Positions 1 through 6,687 of a stretch of DNA of 34,032 bases are shown here, one piece after another. Source of the DNA: Clostridium sp. 28_17. Lineage in GTDB: Bacteria; Bacillota; Clostridia; TANB77; CAG-508. The DNA lies in contig MNRS01000024.1 in the NCBI GenBank assembly GCA_001916065.1, positions 1 to 34,032 on the forward strand, written 5' to 3'. The notes below the pieces were generated by a model, which saw only the letters and a list, made by a program, of their open reading frames with translations, was not told where the DNA came from and did no database searches. The position numbers were made by a program, and so were the translations under genes. How positions within the stretch are numbered: the stretch's first letter is position 1; every line of letters starts with the position of its first letter.

Positions 1-1
1 A

Positions 2-55
2 TTTATATCAGCAGATAAAAGATTTAAAGAAGAAATAGAAAAAATAGTTGCATAA
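2..55 (+). CDS. 3' end of an unidentified CDS (last 17 residues)
   Basis: An open frame enters from the left edge and ends at TAA 53-55, giving a charged, helical-looking tail that ends in EEIEKIVA. Too little is present to name the protein. The frame choice rests only on its being open to the edge and on a lysine/glutamate-rich tail typical of soluble proteins. It lies upstream of, and on the same strand as, the tRNA gene, which has its own promoter. Confidence 0.4.
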   Translation, partial: FISADKRFKEEIEKIVA

Positions 56-133
56 ATTATATATTGATTTTGCGTTGCTATTATTTTTTGAATGGACACT
101 TAAAATTTTTTGGCATTTTTTTGTTTAAATCTA

Positions 134-162
134 TTGCAAATTGTAAAAATATGTGCTATTAT
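134..162 (+). promoter_or_regulatory. sigma-A promoter of tRNA-Pro
   Basis: TTGCAA (134-139), a 17-bp spacer and TATTAT (157-162) lie 30 bp upstream of the mature tRNA 5' end. Spacing is ideal and both boxes are close to consensus. Confidence 0.7.
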
Positions 163-191
163 ATATAAGCGTTGATTATTTAATTTGATTT

Positions 192-267
192 CGAGGTGTA
201 GCGCAGTTGGTAGCGCGCGTGGTTTGGGACCATGAGGTCGCAGGTTCGATCCCTGTCACCTCGACCA
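192..267 (+). tRNA. tRNA-Pro (anticodon UGG)
   Basis: A complete 76-nt cloverleaf can be folded by eye. The acceptor CGAGGTG pairs with CACCTCG, the D stem is GCGC/GCGC, the anticodon stem 218-222 pairs with 230-234, and the anticodon loop is TTTGGGA with TGG at 225-227. The TTCGATC T-loop is present and the CCA is encoded (265-267). UGG reads proline codons. The last 12 nt belong to a 103-bp repeat that recurs at 2489, which marks the gene as an integration site. Confidence 0.97.
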
Positions 268-358
268 TATTTTGTAACATAGGAAGTCCAACCTTAAATA
301 GGGACATACAACAAGAACATCTTGGAATATCCAAAATGTTCTTGTTTTTTATATCTAT
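256..358 (+). repeat. left direct repeat (attL-like), tRNA-Pro 3' end plus terminator
   Basis: This 103-bp stretch is repeated at 2489-2591 with a single difference (C321 versus T2554). It contains the last 12 nt of tRNA-Pro, a short spacer and the complete rho-independent terminator. Identity stops abruptly on both sides (255/2488 and 359/2592). This is the layout left by site-specific integration at a tRNA 3' end, although 103 bp is long for an att core and a recombination-driven duplication is also possible. Confidence 0.93.
311..350 (+). terminator. terminator of tRNA-Pro (copy 1)
   Basis: The arm ACAAGAACAT plus CTTGG pairs with CCAAA plus ATGTTCTTGT around an AATAT loop, followed by a T-run. 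C321 faces an A, so this copy has one mismatch that copy 2 lacks. Confidence 0.85.
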
Positions 359-370
359 AACTTATATAAT
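342..370 (+). promoter_or_regulatory. candidate promoter of the Fic gene
   Basis: TTGTTT (342-347), 17 bp, TATAAT (365-370). The -35 lies in the T-tract of the repeat's terminator, while the -10 lies just inside the unique insert. Copy 2 of the repeat has no -10 at the matching place. The -35 is weak, so this is tentative. Confidence 0.5.
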
Positions 371-405
371 AAAATTGTTAATTATATGAAAGGAGTTGAA
401 TTATT

Positions 406-1086
406 ATGGGCATATTAGAATTTGTGTTAAGCAATAATGAATATCTACAAGATCTTATTACAAGAAGTACTTATCATTCAAATGCTATTGAGGGAAGTAC
501 CCTTACTTATGCAGAAACATATGCTATTCTTTACAACGACAATAGCTTTAAAATCGAAGGGAAAGAGCCAAGGGAAATATATGAGGCTATAAACCATAAA
601 AAAGCTTTAGAATTAGTTTTTAAGAATTTACAAAATAATGAAGAATTTGATGAGAGATTTATAAAAAAATTAAATGAAACTATAAATAGAGATATTAAAG
701 ATACTGAAGGTTATAGAACTGTGCAAGTATTTATTCAAGGTAGTGAACATATCCCACCAGAGCCTGAAAAAGTTCCAAATTTAATGATGTATTATATATA
801 TAATTATAATCACGATGAACAGGATATTTTTACTAAAATTGCTAAATATCATATTGATTTTGAAAAAATACATCCTTTTGAAGATGGAAATGGAAGAACA
901 GGTAGATTACTTATAAATTATGAATTATTAAAAAATGACTTGACACCTGTTGTTATAGCTAAAGAAGATAGGGTAAAGTATTTTGAATTTTTAAGAAATA
1001 ATGATAGTAATGGTTTAGCTGAATGGCTAAAAGAATTATCTACTAGAGAAGAAGAAAGAATGGATAAATTTGGGTATAAAGGATAA
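406..1086 (+). CDS. Fic/DOC-family AMPylase, class II (self-inhibited)
   Basis: This 226-aa protein has the complete Fic active-site motif HPFEDGNGRTGR at residues 156-167. Its catalytic His156, acidic residue and P-loop-like GNGR are all present. The flap segment before it ends in SEHIPPEPEKVP (residues 113-124). Near the N terminus, SNAIEG (25-30) fits the inhibitory-helix motif [S/T]xxxE[G/N], which places it among Fic proteins that carry their own inhibitory helix. Family members usually transfer AMP from ATP to hydroxyl side chains of target proteins, and some transfer other nucleotides. The target is unknown. The start is set by AAAGGAG about 10 nt upstream of ATG 406. It is the first gene of a two-gene operon in a tRNA-bounded island. 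Because it has an internal inhibitory helix, its neighbour need not be an antitoxin. Confidence 0.93.
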   Translation: MGILEFVLSNNEYLQDLITRSTYHSNAIEGSTLTYAETYAILYNDNSFKIEGKEPREIYEAINHKKALELVFKNLQNNEEFDERFIKKLNETINRDIKDTEGYRTVQVFIQGSEHIPPEPEKVPNLMMYYIYNYNHDEQDIFTKIAKYHIDFEKIHPFEDGNGRTGRLLINYELLKNDLTPVVIAKEDRVKYFEFLRNNDSNGLAEWLKELSTREEERMDKFGYKG

Positions 1087-1092
1087 TAAGAT

Positions 1093-2418
1093 ATGTTAGA
1101 TGTAGAAGATATGTACAACCATTTCGATGATTTAAAATTTAGCAATATAGACAATATTTTTGATACAATAAATAAATTACCAGAAAAGAAATTACAGAGT
1201 TTTGTAGAATTTATATACGAATGTATTCCAAATGCATATGTGAAAGGAGACCCGTTGTTTAATTTTTCTACTAATGCAAGTATTTCAGGGAGTGTTTATC
1301 CTTGTGCATGTTTTGAATGCAAAATGAAAAATTTAAGTAATCTTGCATTTTTTGCGACATTATATGCCGAAAGAGTAATAATTCCTTCACCAATAGATTA
1401 TCATCACCAACAATATACACATTATAAACTACCAATAGATAGAAGAAGATTGATTGAAGATATATTATTATTACTATATATAAAACCTTTAGTTTTAAGA
1501 AGAATAATAGGTTTTTATACTCTTAGAATAAATATTTGTAAAGATTGCCTACATGAGCAATTTAAAAAAGAAGAAAAATTACTAAAACAGGCCGAAAATA
1601 TAAAAGAATATATAAAAAAAGAAATGAAATTAGATTTCACAATATATACAAAACATGAAAAAAAAGATTTATACATCTATGTTGATCCAAAATCTGATTT
1701 AATATTACCAGGAAGTATTGTTTGTGGAGCAAAAAGAAAGTCAAAAGTTTTTAAAAAGTATATTGATATTCCAGATACAACTGTATCCTTCGAGGATTTC
1801 GAAAAAATAGGATATGTAGATTACCTTATAGATCCAATAATTGATGATTTTTTATTACATAGTATTTGGAGAGAACATGATAAAACAACATATTTAACTA
1901 ATAGGCCTATAGATACTTTGATAATGAAAAGTTTAGAGCAAAATGATTTTGCAACACAAAATACCTTAAATTATATAAAACCCATTTTGCCATTAATTGA
2001 AAATGTAAATATAGAAAATTTGTTAAAGATAAGAGACAATGATTATGATTCTTTCCTTGTATATAGGGATAAACTACGAGAAATCATTCAAATTAATAAT
2101 TTAAAAACAGAAAAAGATTATCAAGATGCTTATAGTGACTTAATTCAACCAGAGATAAATAAAATGAACAATATATTGCATAAAAATAGAAATCACTTAA
2201 TAAAAAAAATTGGAATAGATGTAGGATTGACTTTTATAGTATGTTCAATTGGTATGTATAATCATTTTTCTTTTGAAGGAATAACTGGTTTAATGTCTTT
2301 ATTAGGAATAAGTACAGGAATAAAAGATATAGCTCAATTATCTAGTAAAGAATCCATTGAAGAAAATGAACTGTATTTTTTATGGAAAGTTAATAAGAAA
2401 AACAAAAAAGAAATCTAA
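1093..2418 (+). CDS. uncharacterised 441-aa protein with Cys clusters and C-terminal membrane segment
   Basis: I do not recognise a named family. What can be seen: a soluble N-terminal half with a CxCxxC group (Cys71, Cys73, Cys76) and a CxxCxH group (Cys149, Cys152, His154) that together could bind zinc. A hydrophobic stretch lies between them (about 125-145), then a charged helical segment (155-185). A hydrophobic pair of helices sits near the C terminus (about 370-410), followed by a short cytosolic tail ending in ELYFLWK and lysines. The tail suggests membrane anchoring. The gene starts 6 bp after the Fic stop, and its ribosome site AAAGGA lies inside the end of the Fic gene, so the two are probably translated together. 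Likely a functional partner of Fic; whether effector, target or immunity protein cannot be told from sequence. Confidence 0.88.
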   Translation: MLDVEDMYNHFDDLKFSNIDNIFDTINKLPEKKLQSFVEFIYECIPNAYVKGDPLFNFSTNASISGSVYPCACFECKMKNLSNLAFFATLYAERVIIPSPIDYHHQQYTHYKLPIDRRRLIEDILLLLYIKPLVLRRIIGFYTLRINICKDCLHEQFKKEEKLLKQAENIKEYIKKEMKLDFTIYTKHEKKDLYIYVDPKSDLILPGSIVCGAKRKSKVFKKYIDIPDTTVSFEDFEKIGYVDYLIDPIIDDFLLHSIWREHDKTTYLTNRPIDTLIMKSLEQNDFATQNTLNYIKPILPLIENVNIENLLKIRDNDYDSFLVYRDKLREIIQINNLKTEKDYQDAYSDLIQPEINKMNNILHKNRNHLIKKIGIDVGLTFIVCSIGMYNHFSFEGITGLMSLLGISTGIKDIAQLSSKESIEENELYFLWKVNKKNKKEI

Positions 2419-2488
2419 CTGCATTCAAACTACATTCAAAAAATCCTAAAGCCCCAGAAAGTAAATAAATTTGAACTACAAATTCTCC

Positions 2489-2591
2489 TCACCTCGACCA
2501 TATTTTGTAACATAGGAAGTCCAACCTTAAATAGGGACATACAACAAGAACATTTTGGAATATCCAAAATGTTCTTGTTTTTTATATCTAT
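2489..2591 (+). repeat. right direct repeat (attR-like)
   Basis: Second copy of the 103-bp repeat at 256-358, with one difference. It holds only the last 12 nt of tRNA-Pro, so no second tRNA is made. Its final base is the outermost base of the stop codon of the minus-strand gene at 2591-5122, so the terminator now also serves the end of that gene. Confidence 0.93.
2544..2583. terminator. terminator in right repeat, between convergent genes
   Basis: Perfect 15-bp stem (ACAAGAACATTTTGG with its complement) around AATAT and a T-run on the + side. A-rich sequence precedes the left arm, so it may work in both directions. It separates the island operon from the convergent adenosine-deaminase-like gene. 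Confidence 0.8.
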
Positions 2592-5122
2592 TATTTTATC
2601 ACTTCCAAATTATCTCCTAAAATCTTTTCAATAATAGCATCAGTATCGTTCAAATCAAATGGCACAACATAACCTTGTAAAGACTTAGCCTTTACTCGTA
2701 AATTATAATTTTCAGTATTCACATAAATACTTGATTTACCTTTTCCATTTTTAGCCTCTTGGACCAAATTAGAAACTGGTGAATTTCCGTCAAATGCTAT
2801 AACAATAGAAGTTCTTCTTTCAAAAATCTCATAATTAAAACTCTTATAAATTCCAAACTCTTCGCTTTCTGTGGAAATACGAATTCCTGAAATTGATTTA
2901 TTTTGCAGTCTTTCCCCTACTTCTTTTGAAATCATTTTAGGGATAATTGCATATATTTCAAACTTTTTGTGTAGTTTATTTGTTAAATTAATTAATGCCT
3001 TTTCATATCCTTCAACTTTGTGTCCTATTACAAAATATGCCTTTTGGTTATCAATTTTTTTAATTAATTCTTCTAACATTTGTATGCCTTGTTCTGTAAT
3101 CCTTGTTTCCCTATGTTTTGCGTTAAAACTTCCTCCTGCAATTATTATTGGCATTTTGTCTGTTGGTAGTGGTTTTATTTTGTTTTTTAGTATTTCTTCT
3201 GATTCTATTTTGTTGTTTATTCTTAGTGGAATATTGTTGTTTTTGTTTTCATCTTCTATTTTTTCTTCTAGTTCTAGTATTGCTTCTTTTATGCTTCTTC
3301 CTGCTAAAAATTCGTTGAATTTTTTGCTTTTTTCTTTAAAGTATTTGTCTTCGTGTTTCATTATTTCGTCTTCTACTTTTCTCATTTTTAGGAAGTCATG
3401 GTCATTTAGTCCTAGTAGATTTTGTATTGCTAATTGTTCATCTACGGTGTTTGTTCCGTAGAATCCACATCCGTCTGTTCCTTGTACACATTTGATGTCA
3501 TTTTCTAAGTATTTTTTTATTGGATGATTTTTTAGGTTGCTTAAGTTGTTTAGTCTTACATTTGATGTTAATTGGAATTCAAGTACTGCTCCTGATTTTT
3601 TTATTTCTTGTATTAATTTTTGTCCTTGAATTGAGTCTAGTTTTGGAGTATATAGTCCATGTCCTATTCTTATTCTTGGCATCTTTTGACCTGGTTTTAA
3701 ACTGTTTTTTACACATTCTATTGATTTTTTTACATTGTCTCTTAAACTATCATTTTCACCTGCATGTATTCTTATTGTATATCCTTTGTCTTCTTTGCAT
3801 ACATATTGAACTATTTCTTCTATTGCTGGTTTTAATTCTGATATGTCATTTATTTCTTCTCCTATAAAGTCGCTTCCTACTACATATGGACTTTTTGATA
3901 TTGCTTTTAGTATATTTAAGTTTTCTCTTAAATAGTTACTGCTTGTTTTTGAGTCTTTTATTATTGTTAATGGTATTCTTCTGATTGCTACTAGAAATCT
4001 GATTTTTACTCCTGTTTCTTTTTCTATTTGTGGCATTATTTGGTGTACATCTTCTAATAGTTCAATTGCAGGTGTTCCTTTTTTTGTTAGTGTTGTGTCT
4101 GATATTTCTGTGTAATATATGCCTTGTTTTTGATATTCTCTTGCTATCCATAATAGTTTGTCTTGTCTTAAGTTGTTTTTGGCATATGGACTGCCTTTTT
4201 GAGTGTCTTCTATCATTTTTGTTAGCATTTCTTTTATTTCTTTGTCTGGTATTTGTTCTATTTTGCTTTTTTCTAGTTTGATTTTTTCAGTGCTTTCTGT
4301 TCCTTTTGCAAAAACGTATCTGTATAAATATAGTTTTTCGAGATTTGTGAATACTGCTTGTCCATCTTTTAGTATTTCTAGGCTTTTTCTTATTTTTGCG
4401 ATGTTTTCTGGTGCGTTTTCTATGTTGTTTAGTATTAGGTCTGCAAAGTTTATAAATGTGTTGTCGTCAATCCTTCTTGTTAGATATTTTCCTGTTAGTG
4501 TTGAATTTTCGAATTGTTTTTCGACTTCTTTTCTTTGTTCATATATTTTTTCTTCTTGGTCTTTGGTTATTTTTAAGTCTATTTTCTTGATATAATATAA
4601 TGGATATCTAACTTGGTGTTTTATTCCTAGTGCTATTAGGCTGTCTGCGGGCAAGTTTGCATTCATGTGTGTATGCAGGTCTGTTCTGAATTTTGCTTTT
4701 TTTAGTATGTATGATTTTACAAGTGTTTGATTTATGCTTAGATTGTATCTTTTTGTTTGTGACATTAGTGTTTTGCTTATTGCTGGTATTGTTGCTTTTA
4801 TTTCTATTTTTCCGTCTGCATATATGTTTGCTATTTTTATTCCTCCTAGTCTAAATATGTAAACTTCTTCGTTGTCTCCGTTTAAACTTGCTGGTATTTT
4901 GCCTTTTATTATTTTCATGTCTTTTTCGTTTTTTATTGTTTTTAGTCCGCATATTTTTGCTAGGTTTGTTATTAGGTTTCCTGTTCCATGGTTTGGTGTT
5001 TCTAGTATGTATGTTAGTTCGTCTTCGCTTGTTTTATATAGATTTACTATGATGTCTTTTTCTTTGTCTAAATAAAACTTATTTATTATTTTTGAATTTT
5101 CTATTGTATTTGTTTTTTCCAT
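2591..5122 (-). CDS. adenosine deaminase-superfamily protein with C-terminal SLOG-like domain
   Basis: 843 aa. Residues about 140-600 form a metal-dependent deaminase barrel with its motifs in order: DLHTH (His150, His152), HAGE (His453 to Glu456), GHG (His488), LTSNVRL followed by HP (His533), and GTDG (Asp550). In classical enzymes the last motif is TDDP, so the second Asp is replaced by Gly here. A 130-residue N-terminal extension precedes the barrel and an insert of about 200 residues (175-370) lies within it. Residues about 655-843 look like a Rossmann-like SLOG domain: IIIAGGSFN, then YFVIGHKVEGYEKAL, then IVIAFDGNS before a helix and a GKGKSS turn. SLOG domains bind nucleotides or nucleotide-derived signals and are common in conflict systems. 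The reaction is probably deamination of a purine nucleoside or nucleotide, but the substrate is unknown. Start ATG 5122 has no Shine-Dalgarno at normal distance; GGAGGAG lies about 30 nt upstream with a 4-bp hairpin (CGAG/CTCG) between. Confidence 0.85.
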   Translation of the reverse strand: MEKTNTIENSKIINKFYLDKEKDIIVNLYKTSEDELTYILETPNHGTGNLITNLAKICGLKTIKNEKDMKIIKGKIPASLNGDNEEVYIFRLGGIKIANIYADGKIEIKATIPAISKTLMSQTKRYNLSINQTLVKSYILKKAKFRTDLHTHMNANLPADSLIALGIKHQVRYPLYYIKKIDLKITKDQEEKIYEQRKEVEKQFENSTLTGKYLTRRIDDNTFINFADLILNNIENAPENIAKIRKSLEILKDGQAVFTNLEKLYLYRYVFAKGTESTEKIKLEKSKIEQIPDKEIKEMLTKMIEDTQKGSPYAKNNLRQDKLLWIAREYQKQGIYYTEISDTTLTKKGTPAIELLEDVHQIMPQIEKETGVKIRFLVAIRRIPLTIIKDSKTSSNYLRENLNILKAISKSPYVVGSDFIGEEINDISELKPAIEEIVQYVCKEDKGYTIRIHAGENDSLRDNVKKSIECVKNSLKPGQKMPRIRIGHGLYTPKLDSIQGQKLIQEIKKSGAVLEFQLTSNVRLNNLSNLKNHPIKKYLENDIKCVQGTDGCGFYGTNTVDEQLAIQNLLGLNDHDFLKMRKVEDEIMKHEDKYFKEKSKKFNEFLAGRSIKEAILELEEKIEDENKNNNIPLRINNKIESEEILKNKIKPLPTDKMPIIIAGGSFNAKHRETRITEQGIQMLEELIKKIDNQKAYFVIGHKVEGYEKALINLTNKLHKKFEIYAIIPKMISKEVGERLQNKSISGIRISTESEEFGIYKSFNYEIFERRTSIVIAFDGNSPVSNLVQEAKNGKGKSSIYVNTENYNLRVKAKSLQGYVVPFDLNDTDAIIEKILGDNLEVIK

Positions 5123-5183
5123 TATATTTTTGTCGAGTTTTTTGTGCTCGCTCTCCTCCGTTCCTTTTAATTGTTAATTCAAT

Positions 5184-5212
5184 ATTTTATCATATTTTTT
5201 GTTATATTTCAA
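5184..5212 (-). promoter_or_regulatory. promoter of the ADA-SLOG gene
   Basis: On the minus strand TTGAAA (5207-5212), 17 bp, TAAAAT (5184-5189). It gives a leader of roughly 55 nt before ATG 5122. Confidence 0.65.
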
Positions 5213-5235
5213 GGATTTATGTTGACTTTTAAAAT

Positions 5236-5272
5236 AAAACCAGAAAAATCAATTTTGAAATTTTCTGGTTTT
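5236..5272 (-). terminator. terminator after the DUF4230 gene
   Basis: 12-bp perfect stem AAAACCAGAAAA (5236-5247) with its complement (5261-5272). On the minus strand it is followed by TTTATTTT, just downstream of the DUF4230 stop. Confidence 0.85.
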
Positions 5273-5284
5273 ATAGATTATATT

Positions 5285-5887
5285 TTATTTTTTTATTTGT
5301 ATTTCATATTTCTTTGGAATGCTATCTTGTAACAATCCTTTTATTAAAGTTTCTGCTTGTTCGTCTGCGGCACTTAATATTCCCATTTCTTCAACTTCTT
5401 TTTTAGCGTCTTCTTCTGCTAAAGTATTTGCATTATTAGCATCTTCTTTTGGGTTTGGATTTAGTAATGCAAAATCGGTTCTTAAATATTTGATACTGCT
5501 TGTGTCGACTTTGACGTCTAATACTTTTGCTTTTGGTATTGTAACCCAAACTATTGGTTTAAAATCGTCTTGTTCGATTTTTACTTCTTTTACGTCAATT
5601 CCTGCTCTTGCAGTTGCTTCATATACCATTACAAAATTAGATTTATTTATGACGGCAATGCCTTCATCATCGTACTCATATATACCTTTGAATGTTAATT
5701 TTGCAGTTGTTAATTCACTTGATTTTTCAAGTTTTGCCGTTAGGTATGTTGTGTCTATTTTTTTATTTTTGTTGTATATGTATATTGCTATTGCTATTAT
5801 TGCAACTATAATTAATGTGGTAATTACTGTTATTTTTATTAATTTTATTTTTGAAAATGGTTTCTTTGTTTTTTCTTCTTTTTTCAT
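5285..5887 (-). CDS. DUF4230 membrane-anchored protein
   Basis: 200 aa. Lysine-rich N terminus, one membrane helix (about 18-42, VITTLIIVAIIAIAIYIY), then an extracytoplasmic beta-rich domain beginning LEKSSELTTAKLTFKG, which is the usual opening of DUF4230 proteins. A helical tail (about 140-195) follows. Function of the family is not known; topology suggests an envelope role. Ribosome site AAAGGA lies 8 nt before ATG. A 29-aa membrane peptide is encoded 34 bp upstream on the same strand, probably in the same transcript, and a strong terminator follows. Confidence 0.85.
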   Translation of the reverse strand: MKKEEKTKKPFSKIKLIKITVITTLIIVAIIAIAIYIYNKNKKIDTTYLTAKLEKSSELTTAKLTFKGIYEYDDEGIAVINKSNFVMVYEATARAGIDVKEVKIEQDDFKPIVWVTIPKAKVLDVKVDTSSIKYLRTDFALLNPNPKEDANNANTLAEEDAKKEVEEMGILSAADEQAETLIKGLLQDSIPKKYEIQIKK

Positions 5888-5921
5888 TTTTTGTTCCTTT
5901 CTTGCCTTGTATTTTATTTTT

Positions 5922-6011
5922 TTAATATTGAGCCATTATGATTCCTCTTATAATTAAAAATGCTATAATTGCTACTCCTATAATAATTAGTATTTTTAAA
6001 CATCCCTTCAT
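5922..6011 (-). CDS. 29-aa single-helix membrane peptide
   Basis: A short reading frame with near-perfect ribosome site AGGAGGG 6 nt before ATG 6011, ending at TAA 5922. The peptide starts MKGCLKILIIIGVAIIAF and is almost entirely one membrane helix, with a basic start and the polar end AQY. Its initiation signal is better than that of most long genes here. It sits immediately upstream of the DUF4230 gene, which is itself single-pass, so the two may act together. No homolog comes to mind. Confidence 0.65.
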   Translation of the reverse strand: MKGCLKILIIIGVAIIAFLIIRGIIMAQY

Positions 6012-6070
6012 TTTTGTCCCTCCTTTCTCTATAATAGTTCGTGTTTTTCTCGCGAATAATTTATAACTTT

Positions 6071-6532
6071 TTAATATATTGTTCCGTTTTCTTCTTTATA
6101 TTTTTCAAATGTTTTAATACACTCGTCCCTATCTAAATGAGTTAAATGTATTAACTCATTGTTATTCCCCTTTAAATAATCATAAATAATATCATCTCTA
6201 AAGCCTATCTCCCCTGCATCCTCTTTTGTACAACCATAATATACTTCTTTGATATTTGCCCATATTATTGCAGATAGACACATTGGGCATGGCTCACAAG
6301 ATGTATATAAGATGCAGTTTGATAAATCATATGTGTTTAGTTTTTTACATGCTTCTCTTATTGCTACAACTTCTGCATGAGCCGTTGGGTCATTGTTTTT
6401 TAATACTCTGTTATTCCCATTTGCAATTATGTTACCTTCTTTATCTGTTATTACGGCTCCAAATGGTCCACCTTCTTTGTTTTTTATTCCATTGTCTGCA
6501 TTTTCTTTTGCAATTTTCATGTATTTATTCAT
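6071..6532 (-). CDS. guaD: guanine deaminase
   Basis: 153 aa, about the usual length for the cytidine-deaminase-fold guanine deaminases of Firmicutes. It hydrolyses guanine to xanthine and ammonia in purine salvage, using a cytosolic zinc site. Visible motifs are HAEVVA (His52, Glu54) and CEPCPMC (zinc ligands Cys82, Cys85), then GFRDDIIY (about residues 109-116), which matches the guanine deaminase pattern rather than the tRNA adenosine deaminase TadA. Start is set by AAAGGAGGAAAC before ATG 6532. It has its own promoter. A TadA-type role is a less likely alternative. Confidence 0.88.
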   Translation of the reverse strand: MNKYMKIAKENADNGIKNKEGGPFGAVITDKEGNIIANGNNRVLKNNDPTAHAEVVAIREACKKLNTYDLSNCILYTSCEPCPMCLSAIIWANIKEVYYGCTKEDAGEIGFRDDIIYDYLKGNNNELIHLTHLDRDECIKTFEKYKEENGTIY

Positions 6533-6593
6533 TTTGTTTCCTCCTTTTGCTTTTTGAATTTTTTGTTGAATGACTTTCCTCGAATTCGTTCTT

Positions 6594-6622
6594 ATTATAT
6601 CCTATTTTGATAATTATCTCAA
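6594..6622 (-). promoter_or_regulatory. promoter of guaD
   Basis: Minus-strand TTGAGA (6617-6622), 17 bp, TATAAT (6594-6599), about 60 bp upstream of the guaD start. Confidence 0.7.
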
Positions 6623-6635
6623 TATATAAAATTTA

Positions 6636-6676
6636 AAAACCTAATTACTCCATTTTATTATGGAAAATTAGGTTTT
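6636..6676 (-). terminator. terminator of the radical SAM gene
   Basis: AAAACCTAATT (6636-6646) pairs with AATTAGGTTTT (6666-6676), with an inner TCCAT/ATGGA extension. On the minus strand a TTTTTAAATTTT tail follows. It lies just after the stop of the radical SAM gene. Confidence 0.8.
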
Positions 6677-6687
6677 GGTTAAAAAGT

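Larger units (their letters stand above)
256..2591. mobile_element. integrase-less island at tRNA-Pro (Fic plus unknown partner)
   Basis: The unique DNA at 359-2488 lies between two 103-bp direct repeats of the tRNA-Pro 3' end and terminator. It carries exactly two same-strand genes in tight tandem. Its + strand is A-rich at third codon positions, unlike the T/G-leaning + strand genes elsewhere in the window, which fits foreign origin. There is no recombinase inside, so the element would have to be mobilised in trans, be a remnant of a larger element, or have arrived by homologous recombination. Two tandem 11-mers of form CTRCATTCAAA (about 2419-2440) just before the right repeat could be recombinase arm sites, but that is a guess. 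Confidence 0.75.

Noticed and set aside
207..389. 60-aa frame over the tRNA
   Set aside because: It runs through tRNA-Pro and its terminator.
406..2418. Classical Fic toxin-antitoxin pair
   Set aside because: The Fic protein carries its own inhibitory motif, antitoxins of Fic are small and usually precede the toxin, and the partner is 441 aa and membrane-anchored.
2591..5122. RADAR defence system
   Set aside because: Only a deaminase is present, the C-terminal domain is SLOG-like, and no RdrA ATPase gene is adjacent.
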